64,000 nt of DNA, from positions 213,200,151-213,264,150 of the forward strand of contig CP136065.1 of NCBI GenBank assembly GCA_032622095.1. Reading direction: 5' to 3'. This DNA is from Siphonodentalium dalli. Taxonomy: Eukaryota > Mollusca > Scaphopoda > Gadilida > Siphonodentaliidae. How positions within the stretch are numbered: position 1 is the first letter of the stretch; the number at the start of each line of letters is the position of its first letter. The notes beneath the pieces are model-generated. The model saw only the letters and a list, made by a program, of their open reading frames with translations, ran no database searches and was not told the origin of the DNA. Below, in pieces: positions 25,272 through 37,015 of this stretch. The position numbers and the translations under genes are program-made.

Positions 25272-26342
25272 GTTAAAAAATCGTATTTATTTCTCATCGT
25301 TATCTGCGTCCCAGTAGTAACCCTTGATACAGAGCGATACAAGCGTTACAGAAGTTTAAGAAATCGTTTTTATTTCTCATCGTTATCTGTGTCCCAGTAG
25401 TAACCCTTGATACAGAGCGATACAAGCGTTACAGAAGTTTAAGAATCGTTTTTATTTCTAGTGATTATCTGCGTTCCAGTAGTAACCCTTGATACAGAGC
25501 GATACAAGCGTTACCGAAGTTTAAGGAATCGTTTTTATTTCTCATCGTTATCTGCGTCCCAGTAGTAACCCTTGATACAGAGCGATACAAGCGTTACAGC
25601 AGTTAAAAAATCGTTTTTATTTCTCATCGTTATCTGTGTCCCAGTAGTAACCCTTGATACAGAGCGATACAAGCGTTACAGAAGTTTAAGAATCGTTTTT
25701 ATTTCAAGTGATTTGATTATCTGCGTCCCAGTAGTAACCGTTGATACAGAGCGATACAAGCGTTACAGAAGTTAAAAAATCGTTTTTATTTCTCATCGTT
25801 ATCTGCGTCCCAGTAGTAACCCTTGATACAGAGCGATACAAGCGTTACAAAAGTTTAAGGAATCGTTTTTATTTCTCATCGTTATCTGTGTCCCAGTAGT
25901 AACCGTTGATACAGAGCGATACAAGCGTTACAGAAGTTAAAAAATCGTTTTTATTTATCATCGTTATCTGCGTCCCAGTAGTAACCCTTGATACAGAGCG
26001 ATACAAGCGTTACAGAAGTTTAAGGAATCGTTTTTATTTCTCATCGTTATCTGTGTCCCAGTAGTAACCCTTGATACAGAGCGATACAAGCGTACAGAAG
26101 TTTAAGAATCGTTTTTATTTCTAGTGATTATCTGCGTCCCAATAGTAACCCTTGATACAGAGCGATACAAGCGTTACAGAAGTTAAAGAATCGTTTTTAT
26201 TTCTCATCGTGATCTGCGCCCCAGTAGTAACCCGTGATACAGAGCGTTACAAGCGTTACAGAAGTTTAAGAATCGTTTTTTATTTCTAGTGATTATCTGC
26301 GTCCCAATAGTAACCCTTGATACAGAGCGATACAAGCGTACA
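25272..26342 (+). repeat. Tandem satellite, about 83-bp unit, about 13 copies
   Basis: The unit contains AATCGTTTTTATTTCTCATC, GTCCCAGTAGTAACCCTTGA, TACAGAGCGATACAAGCGTT and ACAGAAGTT. Copies differ in small indels near GTTAAAAAATCG/GTTTAAGGAATCG and in TCTCATCG versus TCTAGTG. Subtype order suggests groups of two to three units amplified together. Open frames across it (25572-25775, 26204-26452) are products of the array. Confidence 0.95.
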
Positions 26343-26486
26343 CCAGACACGTACAGTCTTAAATAAATAAATCCATATTGGCATTCTAGAGTGCCTGGGA
26401 ACTCTGGAGTGTCTGCAGTGGTGATTTCCAGTAGTTCCAATGGTGACGACATGCCTTATAACGATGACGGTGGTGTTGGCAGCGAA

Positions 26487-26565
26487 GACGATGTAGATGA
26501 TGATGATGATGATGATGACGGCGATGATGATTAAGAAGATGTTGATGATAATGAATGATGATGAT
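26487..26565. repeat. GAT trinucleotide microsatellite
   Basis: GATGATGATGATGATGATGA core with interruptions. It creates an artificial His-rich frame on the minus strand. Confidence 0.9.
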
Positions 26566-26924
26566 GGTACACGCTAAATTATCACATTGATAAAACAAAA
26601 CAAAAACATGGCCGCCTCGAATCGTATTCCTTTTAGTTTTCCGTGTACATATACCATATAACAACGGGGGAAACACGACATGACACACCGCTTACTCATG
26701 CCATTTGGATCATGCTTCGTTCTCTGTGTACAGCACACATTTTGTGTGCTCCTAACATTTACATTCAGTTCTGGTCTAAGTAGTAGTCTTTCAGAATTAA
26801 AGAACTGACGAAGTCGTATTTCTTCATGTAAAATGGCAATATTCTGTAGTAAATACATATTTGCCTCTGAATTATGTTAACACTGTCTGCCGTTGGTTTG
26901 TTTGTGAACCAGACAAGATGTTAA

Positions 26925-27382
26925 AGGCCCAATTAATTTTCGAACCCCCCAGATTACATTGTATACAATACATGTCATATTATATACTATTTGAAAGAGG
27001 AAGCTCCAAAACATTGTATTATCAACTTATCCGGTGTAATAAACTGTGGACATGTTGTTTTTGTTGAGTTTCCAACACGTTTTGTCATCAAGATTGAAGT
27101 AAAAATCAATATTATTTTCAATGAAGGGGGAATAACTCTATATATTGAAGATAGAGTTCTTCCCCTTCCATTGAAAAAGTTTGAGTTCTGTTGCATTCTG
27201 GGTGTTACAGAATGATTTCAGCAGTTTTCTATTTCTCCGTGGGCACCTTCTGAGACACAGATGTTTCAAATAGTGATGAATTATAGTATTTTAATCATAT
27301 TTTATGACATAGATTGTTATTAAAACGGTATATCAAGTCACCATAACAAAAATAATCGGCGAATCGAAAATTAAGTGGGCCT
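26925..27382 (+). mobile_element. TTAA-flanked MITE (458 bp), family T copy 1
   Basis: TTAA flanks both ends (26921-26924 and 27383-27386). The left end reads AGGCCCAATTAATTTTCG and the inverted right end AGGCCCACTTAATTTTCG. The interior holds GTGTAATAAACTGTGGACAT and a hairpin CTCTATATATTGAAGATAGAG. A second, truncated copy lies inverted at 50270-50495. TTAA duplications are typical of piggyBac and Kolobok elements. No transposase is present. Confidence 0.75.
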
Positions 27383-27762
27383 TTAATTTGTGATATATTG
27401 GCGAGTATAAACATTGATATCTTCCTTCATTCGAATTTGTTTGTTTGTGGCCACTGTCATCAGAGTGACAAAAGACAGTAAATTATCAGGTACTGTGTGT
27501 CTCTGGTACTGTATGCACGGGTACCTTCCCCAGTGGATAAGTGATACAATTTACATTACAAGGCTGTTGCACTAGTCGTCGCCACTTGAGTCTTGAAAGT
27601 GGCACACATCGTGCTAGAACTGCACAATTTGACATAACCATTCAGATTGAGATAAAGTACTGACCGAAAATAATGGCAAAAACACTATCCAGGGTTCGAG
27701 TCAACAAACATTGAACGGATTAGAACCAACACATCACAATAAGGACATGCATTGTTCGACAA

Positions 27763-28095
27763 TTGAAGAGTATGTGGAACAGCCTGGATAACATCACATG
27801 CGAAGAAACGTATCATATAACATCAGAGTCCTATACCGCGCAACATACAGTCGGAAGGAAAACAGATTCATCAATTGTCATCGAAAATGTGTGGCTAAAA
27901 GTCGAGGACCATATCGCGAAGTCATTGCCCATTTACGGAGTCTGCTGCTGTCTTGAAGGTTTCTATCAAACTGTCTGCGACGCACTTATACTGAGTGATA
28001 GTATTGTGAAAAACACTGAATCAGCCACAAGCTGTTATTACATTGCTTTTGTTTACAACAACTGCAGCTATGCTCTAATTAATCTACCCCTTTAA
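27763..28095 (+). CDS. Hypothetical 110-residue open frame, doubtful
   Basis: The frame starts with ATG and ends TAA at 28095. It is the longest open frame outside repeats in this part of the window. The sequence has six cysteines in its second half, including a CCC run in 'YGVCCCLEGFYQTVC', and no signal peptide, membrane segment or recognisable domain. No splice context or neighbour supports it. It could be a chance frame, an exon of an unseen gene or a mobile-element fragment. I do not recognise the protein and give no function. Confidence 0.2.
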   Translation: MKSMWNSLDNITCEETYHITSESYTAQHTVGRKTDSSIVIENVWLKVEDHIAKSLPIYGVCCCLEGFYQTVCDALILSDSIVKNTESATSCYYIAFVYNNCSYALINLPL

Positions 28096-28673
28096 CAAGG
28101 TTGTAGACAGTTAATTACCTCGGTTGTAACATCATTCCATGACGGCCAAGTGGTATCACCGCGATTGCGAGCAGTTGACATGTGATATCCGCCGGTGATC
28201 TTTCTACGGTACTAGCAATATATTTTTAACCGCGGTAACCAAGTAAATTACCGCCGTGTTAATTTTTTGCGATCACGTTATTTTTTCTCATGCATGACCG
28301 CTATTCATCCAGTTATTTTTTTTCGTGAGAGCCATACACCGCGTTAATTCTTTTCCCACAAACCAAATTTATTTAGGTCAACTAACCATTTAATAAATGT
28401 TAATCAATTATATCGAATATTCATTGTATTTAGTTCGTAGGTTGTTTTACAGCGACGACATTAACTTAGTACAAACTTCGATAAAAGCAGCGCGTTTTAT
28501 CTAGCAATTTCGAAACATGTGAGCTTTCGACGTTTGGTGCCATTTCAATCACCAAGTTATCAATTGATAAATACCATATACAAACCATAAGGGGTATATT
28601 TATTTCCAAGAACCAGTCCTTGAAATAGACATTTTTCTTCCACGGCATTGCTTTAGAATTTCATAACATTCTT

Positions 28674-28837
28674 ATGGAATACTATTAGGGCCACTTCCGT
28701 ATGGCGCTTCAAGCGATAGAAGAGACATTATTCGCGCACCGAAAGCGACAAAATATGTGACATAATGTTGCATGGTTTGTCAATTTAGGCGCACGCCAGA
28801 AGCATCATTACTAGTAGTGGCCCTAATACTATTCCAT
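28674..28837. mobile_element. Short TIR element (164 bp)
   Basis: The ends ATGGAATACTATTAGGGCC and, inverted, ATGGAATAGTATTAGGGCC form near-perfect terminal inverted repeats of about 22 bp. The size and structure fit a MITE. It lies 15 bp before the direct repeat at 28853. Confidence 0.7.
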
Positions 28838-28852
28838 ACCGTCTATATTGGC

Positions 28853-29107
28853 TTCTATGTCTTTTTTACGACATCGACTGATAGATAATAAAAGACATAT
28901 TATTATTGAAATTTAATATATTTCAATTAATAAATTGTTGGTCACTGGCCGATATTCGCGATTGCATCATCAATTAAAAATCAAAATGAAATTCATATAA
29001 ACATCGCATGAAGATGCGGTCTAACCGCGAATGCGAGGTGGTACCACAGTCGATCGTACATAAATTTGAGTCATAACTGTGACAGCTTTGTTCCTTTGTC
29101 TTTAAAT
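28853..29107 (+). repeat. 255-bp direct repeat, copy 1
   Basis: Apparently identical to 29660-29914, starting TTCTATGTC and ending GTCTTTAAAT. It contains GACTGATAGATAATAAAAGA and GGTGGTACCACAGTCGATCG, and GATGCGGTCTAACCGCGAATGC. The identity implies recent origin. The ends are not TG...CA, so a standard LTR is not supported. Confidence 0.9.
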
Positions 29108-29659
29108 ATATATATCTTTATTGTCCTCCATTGGTGGAGAGTTGTTATATAATATAAATACAGTTTATCACAGTAGCATCACAAAAGCAAACATATATAC
29201 AAGTACTGACATGTACAAAATGTTACATAATAATAAGGAAATATCCAAAATATTTACAGTTAGTTTTGGCACGCACAAAATGCGAAGTCACACATGTATA
29301 CCGCAATCACGCAGAGACATCCACTAACATTGACACATATACACCTGGTATACCCAGCATCACACACATTCTCTCACACTCTCTCATACAAACACGTGCA
29401 GACACACGAACGCACACACATGTTGTCCACTCAGACAAACATTCACACAAAAGAACAGATGAGAGAACACTACATGCACTAGCTGCTTCTATTGGTAGTT
29501 ATACATCAAGTGGTTGTTGATCAGGTATAATGGTATCCGAATAACGACCATCATGTTGAAGGTGGAAGCAATACCATAGTTTTATGCTCGATTTTGCAAA
29601 GAATCGCAAGACGAAATGAAAAGAGTTAGTTCCATCTTCAAGAACTTCAGATGGAACTT
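29108..29659. other. Segment between the 255-bp direct repeats (552 bp)
   Basis: It holds an A-rich, AC-rich stretch (29180-29470) with short CACACA runs, and a palindrome of AGTTCCATCTTCAAG / CTTCAGATGGAACT near 29630-29657 just before the second repeat. There is no polymerase, integrase or gag-like frame. Open frames at 29121-29520 follow the simple sequence. Confidence 0.6.
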
Positions 29660-29914
29660 TTCTATGTCTTTTTTACGACATCGACTGATAGATAATAAAA
29701 GACATATTATTATTGAAATTTAATATATTTCAATTAATAAATTGTTGGTCACTGGCCGATATTCGCGATTGCATCATCAATTAAAAATCAAAATGAAATT
29801 CATATAAACATCGCATGAAGATGCGGTCTAACCGCGAATGCGAGGTGGTACCACAGTCGATCGTACATAAATTTGAGTCATAACTGTGACAGCTTTGTTC
29901 CTTTGTCTTTAAAT
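29660..29914 (+). repeat. 255-bp direct repeat, copy 2
   Basis: Second member of the direct-repeat pair, offset 807 bp from the first. It is followed by GAGGGGCCCG, unlike the ATATATAT after copy 1. Confidence 0.9.
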
Positions 29915-30167
29915 GAGGGGCCCGATTCGTGCGGTTTAGATTGGTAGAAATAACAGACGTATTATGGACTTATTCTGTTGACATAACCAAGGGTACAAAC
30001 ATGACAATAAGATGCAATCTACGCCATATTTATGATTTCTATAAGAACAACATATGTCTATTTTATAATATTCTTTCTGTTTATGGTGGATTTAATGGAT
30101 ATTACTATTTAAAAACCTATATCCACATGGAAGACCGCCCGTATCATTAAATTTATGATGCACAAGG

Positions 30168-30320
30168 ATATGGCTCATTCGAACCTCCAAATGTTGTCTA
30201 CATAATTTGGAGGGACGGATGCGATAGGTCGATAAATACGCGAAATATTGGAATGCCGGCTTCTTGTGCCCTGAAAAACACTTGCCAGTCACAACCAGTT
30301 TCCAACCGTTTCAGCAAGGT
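30168..30320 (+). repeat. Dispersed repeat family Y, partial copy
   Basis: ATGGCTCATTCGAACCTCCA, GGATGCGATAGGTCGATAAA and AAAAACACTTGCCAGTCACA occur in the family order. The copy ends near 30320, shortly before another TIR element. Confidence 0.65.
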
Positions 30321-30345
30321 ACATGTATACCACCATACCAATAAT

Positions 30346-30742
30346 AGAGACCTTTCGCCAAATCACTATTACGATTGGGGAGAGGATATATATTGTCCTA
30401 TAGTAAGGTGGATGCCATAACAATTTACCTACGATGGTTAATTGGTGACACGGCATATGCCACACTATATTCAATTACACATATATATGATGGAAAAAGT
30501 AATGTGTGTCTCTTTTAGATCCCATGTTCTTATCCGTATGTAATACACCACACGGATAATGTTAGAGCATCCCCAAGCAGGACCGGTGGCACACCCTTGA
30601 CACATTTGCACATAAATAAACTGAGTGGGGTATATTTCGTCTCACATAAGAACCCGGCTTCGTAAAGATCGAATTGTGGCCGTATAATGGCAGGATATTG
30701 TCCATATCCGTAATCGTATTCGGGATTTTGCGAAAGGTCTCT
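30346..30742. mobile_element. TIR element (397 bp) with AGAGACCTTTCGC ends
   Basis: The left end AGAGACCTTTCGCCAAAT and the inverted right end AGAGACCTTTCGCAAAAT continue for about 70 bp of imperfect inverted similarity (CCAATCGTAATAGTG, AGGACAATAT). AAT lies directly outside both ends and may be a 3-bp target duplication. Non-coding. Confidence 0.7.
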
Positions 30743-31324
30743 AATATAATAACTTTACCAGTTGCACCTAATTCTGACTACACCTGGATAATATCTTATT
30801 TTGAATTCTTCTAAAAATTTGTCTGATATGTTTTCAGACTACGGGTGTCACCACCAATTAGAAAAATATGCTAGGCTTTTATTGCTAGCAACAATTTATA
30901 TAATATTATTTATAAGAGATTGAATACAACTTTGAGGTTGATATACGTTGAATGGTTTTTATTTCAATAATCATAACATTTGTGACATTATATACAAACT
31001 TTAACATAAATCATATAAATTACTATATCGTCATCTCTGCATATTTCTCTCATTCCTATGTACAGTAGATTGACACACATCAAATATGTACAAACTCAGT
31101 CTATACGAATAACATATACAACATGTAAACATAAATTGGGTCGCTTACAATGATGGAATATTGAACATGTTTGGTATTCACATAACAGGCTATGTAAAAA
31201 CAATGCGTAAAAGTGTGCGTTCAGTAAGTGGAGGTTGTACGTGTGTATGTGCGAAATATTTATCCTGTCACCACAATGGACACCTTTCAACAACAGATCA
31301 GTATAACGAATAGGGTACTACGTC

Positions 31325-31400
31325 ACTAGAATTTGTGTTCTTTCTATTCGTTGTCGTTTTTCCCTATCCGTTATTACGATTACAGTTTCGGATTTACAAC
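31325..31400 (+). repeat. Dispersed repeat shared with 53692-53766
   Basis: CACTAGAATTTGTGTTCTTT, GTCGTTTTxCC and ACGATTACAGTTTCG occur in the same order and orientation at both places. Confidence 0.7.
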
Positions 31401-31755
31401 AAACTCTCAAATACATGCATATAGTAATAAGTTCGCGATCGTTTCTCAGCTCCTCAATATGGGAGATGACTCTGATATTTTGTCCTTAAATTGTGATCTC
31501 CACTGGCAATTAGTAGTAATTATCTGTCGCCGTTCATTATGCGAAAGGTGTCCATTACCTGATCGGAAATCGATGTTCTAATAGTTTGACATACGACAGT
31601 CGCTCTATATACGTTTCGTCGCACGGTTTGAGTGCATACTGAGTTGAATATTTAATGCCAACAAAATAGGTTTATTTTCCAGCAAGACGTATCTGTATTG
31701 CAAGGACATAGCAACATGCGACAAACCAGCCAATACGTCAAGGATTTGATAGCAA

Positions 31756-32212
31756 ACAATATGTAATCGGGGTTCACGATTGGATGGCTAGTGGCATCTA
31801 ATCGCGAGCACGGGTGGCACGTGATGTTCGATTGAATATCAGAACGTGGGGTATCATATAATCCCATATCCCATAATATGTCAAATATAGCGAATTATCG
31901 AAATATGAAATACAACGAAAAAGCGAAATAGGTAAATACAGCGAAATAGCGGAATAAAAAATGCAGCGAAATAGAGCGAAATATAGAAATAGGAAATAAT
32001 TTTTATTAACTAAATAATGGAGATATTTGAAGAAGTGTTTTTAACGAAATAACGGAAATATTTGAAGAAGTGTTTTAAAGACACATTCGTAATGGTACAT
32101 TCTTTATAGAGTTATTACCCTTCAGATTAAATATTATAGTCAATCGAAACCACGCGTGCCTCCCGTGGTCGCGATTGTATGCCAATAGCCATCATATCGT
32201 GAACCCCGATAT
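31756..32212. mobile_element. Foldback element with about 90-bp arms
   Basis: The left arm (31756-31845) has ATCGGGGTTCACGATTGGAT, GGCTAGTGGCATCTAATCGC and GAGCACGGG. The right arm (32125-32212) carries the same order inverted. The centre (31870-32070) is an irregular run of GCGAAATA-type words plus a 29-bp class duplication of ATTTGAAGAAGTGTTTT. Confidence 0.7.
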
Positions 32213-32689
32213 GTTATCTTTTGGTAGTCAAGCGTGTGCGTATTAGGTGGACAAACATTGGTGTGAAAGACGCATACTATGTTGTCAAATAATAAACCCT
32301 TTATAATCCCCATCATAACCCTTTATTTACTGAATGCCATTAGTTCCAGTAAGAAGTGTTCAGATAATAACAGCCACTCCGATTTTTTAGGGGGCTGAGA
32401 CTTGATGCCCGAATTTTTTGTCATCATATGTTCATGGTTGTAACACAATTTTTGTAGAATATACCTTGTATATACAACAAAATTCCAATTAACACTAAAA
32501 CTGTAAAATTCAGGCAGAAATGTGAAAAATACTGTAATTTCCCAAAATATCCCCCTGAAATACCATTCAATTTGCCCAATATTTGCCAGAATTTAACCGA
32601 AAATTGTCCGAATTTTCACCTTTCAAAATGTTTTTGGGGCTGCAGCACTCACACCCCCTGTACCATACGGCTATGGATAATAAACGGCT

Positions 32690-32876
32690 ATTTTTTTAAA
32701 TTATTAACTGAACATTTCTCATTAACGAAAAGGAATAATAAAGCACTTGTATTATATTTTAATCTGTCTGTCGTCTGAGTATAGTTCCTGAGCATCCCTC
32801 CAGGTGAAAAATATACATTTAAATGTATATTTGTATAACTGGGTGGGACAATCCATTCAGTAAATAAAGGGTTAAG
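32690..32876 (+). repeat. Dispersed repeat family W, copy 1
   Basis: AACTGAACATTTCTCATTAA, ATCTGTCTGTCGTC, CCTGAGCATCCCTCCAG and a CATTCAG...AAAGGGTTAA end. The same order occurs at 46258-46397 and 63535-63732, and the first block also appears in the array at 41200-41410. An inner palindrome, ATACATTTAAATGTAT, lies at about 32813-32828. Confidence 0.65.
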
Positions 32877-33879
32877 TTGGGAGTGTATTGGACCCACACG
32901 CACCAACTGACTCAATAAGCGATTGCAGATTTGCTAAAATATTCACCACAATGTACACCGTGCACACCGTGCGTTATGAAACCATTAAGTCATCCGACCA
33001 CGGTACAATGAAATAAATTCAAATGATTATACTGCGACAAAATTGCAATAAAATCAGGTGTCTGAATAGAAGCCAGCGTTTCGCGCATGGGGTTACGAGA
33101 GAGAAAGTCGAGTCTATTGACATCGAAATGTACCTAAAGTATTCCACGCGTCTGTATAAAACATACCTATTCATGTTCGACTAGCCGTAACAATGCATAA
33201 ATTCAACAACACTTTTCCAGTAAATTTACTCTCAATTGGTCACAATAAAGAGCCGCGAAAGTATGTGGGTTGATACCGTTCCGTCGAGTGTTATCGGTAT
33301 CGCATCACATTATGCACATTGCGTTCTGCATCAGCATCGCAATTTTGAGCGATGTAGCGACTCATCCCTGACAGGGCCATGTTCGACTTGAACAGGTGCA
33401 TCTTCGTCGCAATTATACTAGTTTTGATTTCCATGCAAACACATAGCGGCGGTTTTTATTACGGGAAAATCTGCACCCCACCCCCAATGAAGCAGACGAA
33501 AAAAAGTTTAATTTGTACCACCTTTGGGTTGTATTTTTTCCAAGCGATCCAAATGTGCAAAATCGCAGGGTTAGAAAATCAGAAACATCCTCCAAAATTG
33601 GGATGAGGCACATCCGGCACCTCTAGCTCCGACCCCGCAAACACACCACACCTATATATTTCATAACATATTTATAATAACCCACCTATAAATGGAAATA
33701 CATACAAAGATCGTAATCTTCGTCATAGCAGTCATTGTGCAACCATACAATATCAAATGAGATTGTGTCTCGAATGACGTAAACAGTCTGATGTGGGTGG
33801 CAGGGTCTGGTCGTACCTTTTAGATGTAAGATATCAGTTTCATTTGGCGTCCGTTTTACAGGCCTAAATATTTTGTGCC

Positions 33880-34542
33880 GGACATTTGCAGAATGAGGTC
33901 CCCAGAGGGTGAATTTAGTGACGCTATCGCACACAGCGGGCTAGCATCACTAAATTCACCCGTTGGTGACCTCATTCTGCTTATGCCTCATGGGAAACCT
34001 AGAGGCTACACTCATATTTAAGTTCCCAGATGATGAAGATGGTGATGTGCACCCATTGGGCACCTCGATTATTTCATTGTGTCGTCTGCCAATTTGGGGA
34101 TATAGAGAAACTAAACTAAAAAAGAAACTTTCTAAAGAAACTAAAAAACAAGTTAATTTGATAATAAAGATACTTTCTAGAGAAGATGAGGCATAAGCAG
34201 AATAAGGTTCCCAGAGGGTGAATTTGGTTATGAATTCACCCTCTGGGGACCTCATTCTGCTTAGGCCTTATCTTCTCTGGAAAGTATATTCATTATCAAA
34301 TTAACAAGTTTTTTAGTTTCTTTAGAAATTTCTTTTTCTTTGTTTTTAGTTTAATTTCTCTATATCCCAAAACTGGTCGACGACATTATGCGTAATCGAT
34401 GTGCTAAATGGGTGCAAACCACCGTCTTTACTATCTGGGAGCTTTAGTTATGTGTCTAGGTCTCCCATGGCAGATTACCCATGCAGAATGATGTCACTAA
34501 ATTCGCCCTATGGGGGGCCTCATTCCGCAAATGTCCAGCACC
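33880..34542. mobile_element. Long foldback element with nested hairpins
   Basis: The arms 33880-34195 and 34210-34542 are inverted copies: GGACATTTGCAGAATGAGGT outermost, then AGGGTGAATTTAGTGA, a CATCACCATCTTCATC-type section, and TTTAGTTTCTTTAGAAA near the centre. Each arm also contains its own hairpin built from CAGAATGAGG(T/G)xCCC and TTCACCC words (33889-33968 and 34195-34258). It is about 660 bp and non-coding. Outer flanks (33845-33880 and 34543-34580) retain weak inverted similarity. Confidence 0.8.
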
Positions 34543-34729
34543 ATATTTTAGACCAGGTTGTGACTATTTTCGCCCAGGATATGATGTACTTGAAACATTC
34601 TGAATCTATAACGGCTATGTTCTAATGGCACAAACAAATATTTTTGAGAGAAATCTGAGATTCCCCATATGAACGTGTCGTTGTTTATAATGGTCTGGCA
34701 TGAATGACTTACCAAGAAGAACACGTGTG

Positions 34730-35030
34730 TTATTCCGCGCTCCGCGTGTATAATGTTTCGCTGTTTCTTAATTACAGTGGGCGCATGGACGTTTATTTAT
34801 AGAATGGGAATTTTTGGACGGATTAAAAGTTGAACTGCGACCCGGAGGCCGAGTCCGGTAAAAGGTTTAGTTGGGAATTTCAATTATTATTCGGATGCCA
34901 AGAAGTGCAAGGCGATTAATTCTATGAGTTGGTCATTCGTGAAACCAATATATTTTATATTCTATAATTACAATCATGGGTATGTATATAATATATGATC
35001 TTGAGCGCGTTACCATTTCTGACTATGGTG
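34730..35030 (+). repeat. Dispersed repeat family Z, copy 1
   Basis: CCGCGCTCCGCGTGTATAAT, GGGCGCATGGACG, GGAATTTTTGGACGGATTAA, GGCCGAGTCCGGTAAAAGGT and ATATTTTATATTCTATAATT occur in this order. The reverse complement of 62975-63460 has the same order. Confidence 0.75.
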
Positions 35031-35172
35031 TTCTTGTATATCATTGATACGGTTTTTGGAAAAAGTTTGCGTCAGCCGTTTTTATTAGGCGAGACTCTTT
35101 TATAAATAGTTAGTAGCAGCTCAACCTACAGTGTATAACTTCTGTATTCGTTACTTTGTACAGCGGGACACA

Positions 35173-36200
35173 TTAAAGGCATATTACGGTGCTTATTCTG
35201 GAGCGTGAAATTCATAAGCTAGTATTCCGGCGCTAAGCCAACTGCAGGAATGTAGCTAAACCTCCCGATTGCAAAATCACCTTGACCAGATAGTCCTACC
35301 ATGGTGTTGTCTATCAGATCGACGACCACATATACACAATTAGAGCACATGTGTATAAATTCAACACAACATGTGTCACATTTTATCTTAAAAAATTGTT
35401 TGTGGAAATGACACGTGATATACATGTATGTGTCGGTGGAATTTTGTCAACATTTAATATGGGTGAGTATTTTACAGTTAGTAGATGAGATATGTTCTAT
35501 TTGAGACAAAACCGCGTCCATATTAAAAATATGGCAGCAGCTTTAAAAACTTTGTTCCACACAAATATGTGCTGTTAAAGACATATTATGTACTTGTTCG
35601 GGTGCATGAAATTAATATGTTAATATTCCGGCGCTATGCCAACTGAAGGAATGTAGTATTCTACTAACATCGCTGAAAATCTGAAAGAAATCGACCATAC
35701 CACTCCATAGAAAACATCGTCGGAACTACGCTTAATTGTAAATATTTACATCTAGATTCGGGACGCAACCATCGGCGATAAACTAACGAAATCAATTTCA
35801 CCATCGAGAGACACTGCATTTAATTAATATATACGAATGTCGGTGTGAGTTGCCAATTTGGATCTAATATTCGTAAAAATAACTACTTTGAGCATGATTG
35901 TTATTCTATTTGACCATCCTGTCGGAGTGTTTCATATCACTTTAAGTTTTGAAACAAACACAGTGTGTAAACAAATTTTAAACTACTGTCAGTGTGTTTT
36001 TCTGTGGTAGCCTTTGCGAGTTTTGTGTCTCCAATATAACACATTTCATCTAATAACTACGATACACTCACATATTCATTCATATTCAATGCTGAGAAAT
36101 TCCACCGACACATATGTCGTGTGTCATTTCTACACCATCTAGTTTATGATAAAATGTAACACACATTGTGTAGAATTTACACACATATGTTCTATACCAT
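35173..36200. mobile_element. Composite repeat with direct and inverted sub-repeats
   Basis: TTAAAG(G/A)CATATTA..., ATGAAATTxATA and TATTCCGGCGCTA followed by GCCAACTG occur at 35173-35262 and again at 35576-35660 (direct). The block 35335-35450 (ACACATGTGTATAAATTCAAC, TGTGTCACATTTTATCTTA, CGGTGGAATTTTGTC) is present inverted at 36085-36195. This looks like a foldback element that has partly duplicated. Confidence 0.6.
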
Positions 36201-36570
36201 GTACCATGGCTATCGAAACTCACCCAGTACAAATAAAACAGGTCAGTATAAACCACATAGTTTATAAAATAGACTCATGTGGTGAATGTGACTGCAGAAA
36301 TCCATATATTATTTGTCGGTATAGGATGAGAAAGAGTTTAGTTATTTCATTGTTTCTACCTCTAATTGGGAGCATGTTAGAGATTATAACATCTGCACAA
36401 TTGGTGTGCCCGGTGGATTATGGGCTACATACTAACTGCACTAGAATTCATGAGATATTTTACCGGGATAAATGCATCACTGCGTGCAATTTTTTTCTGC
36501 AACGATCATATAATTGCGCTTAAAGTGTCACAAGGACTAGCAGTTGGTAAATGTGCAAAAATTATAAAAG

Positions 36571-37015
36571 TGTTTAAAGCTACTCAATCCAGATTCGATG
36601 GTCCCCATATAATCAGATTCCAACAACAACATTTTTTTTTAAATGCCGCTTCAGTTATCAGAATCGAGTAATTGCCCAAAATAATGCTAGCCACAGTCAA
36701 CTATAGCATAAAGTTGCCCAAAACCTGTTATTTGTCAACATTTCGTTCAATGAAATTCTGCCGGCTTGTCAAATATCTGACACTTGATTTTAGAGTTATC
36801 CATCTTCATCCGCAATTTGGTCACAGAAGTTTTCTCGTCGACTGTTTACTTGGCCATTTAAAATTAAAATAATAGATTTCAAACATCGATATCTGATCAC
36901 TCTTAGCTTTGATAGGTGGGTTCCTAGACTAGAATCAAATATTGTTTATCCCAGAAGCCAAGGAAATAGTAATTTGCAGATGTTAATTCGGATTGAGTAC
37001 CTTTAAAAACATCAC
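36571..37015. mobile_element. Foldback family V, diverged copy
   Basis: The ends AAAGCTACTCAATCC and, inverted, AAAGGTACTCAATCC match the better-preserved copy at 41776-42262, as do TTTTAGAGTTATCCATC, GGTGGGTTCCTAGACT and CCAAGGAAATAGTAAT. The open frames here are repeat-derived. Confidence 0.65.

Noticed and set aside
28853-29914. Standard LTR retrotransposon
   Set aside because: The direct repeats lack TG...CA ends and the core has no gag or pol frame or clear primer-binding site.
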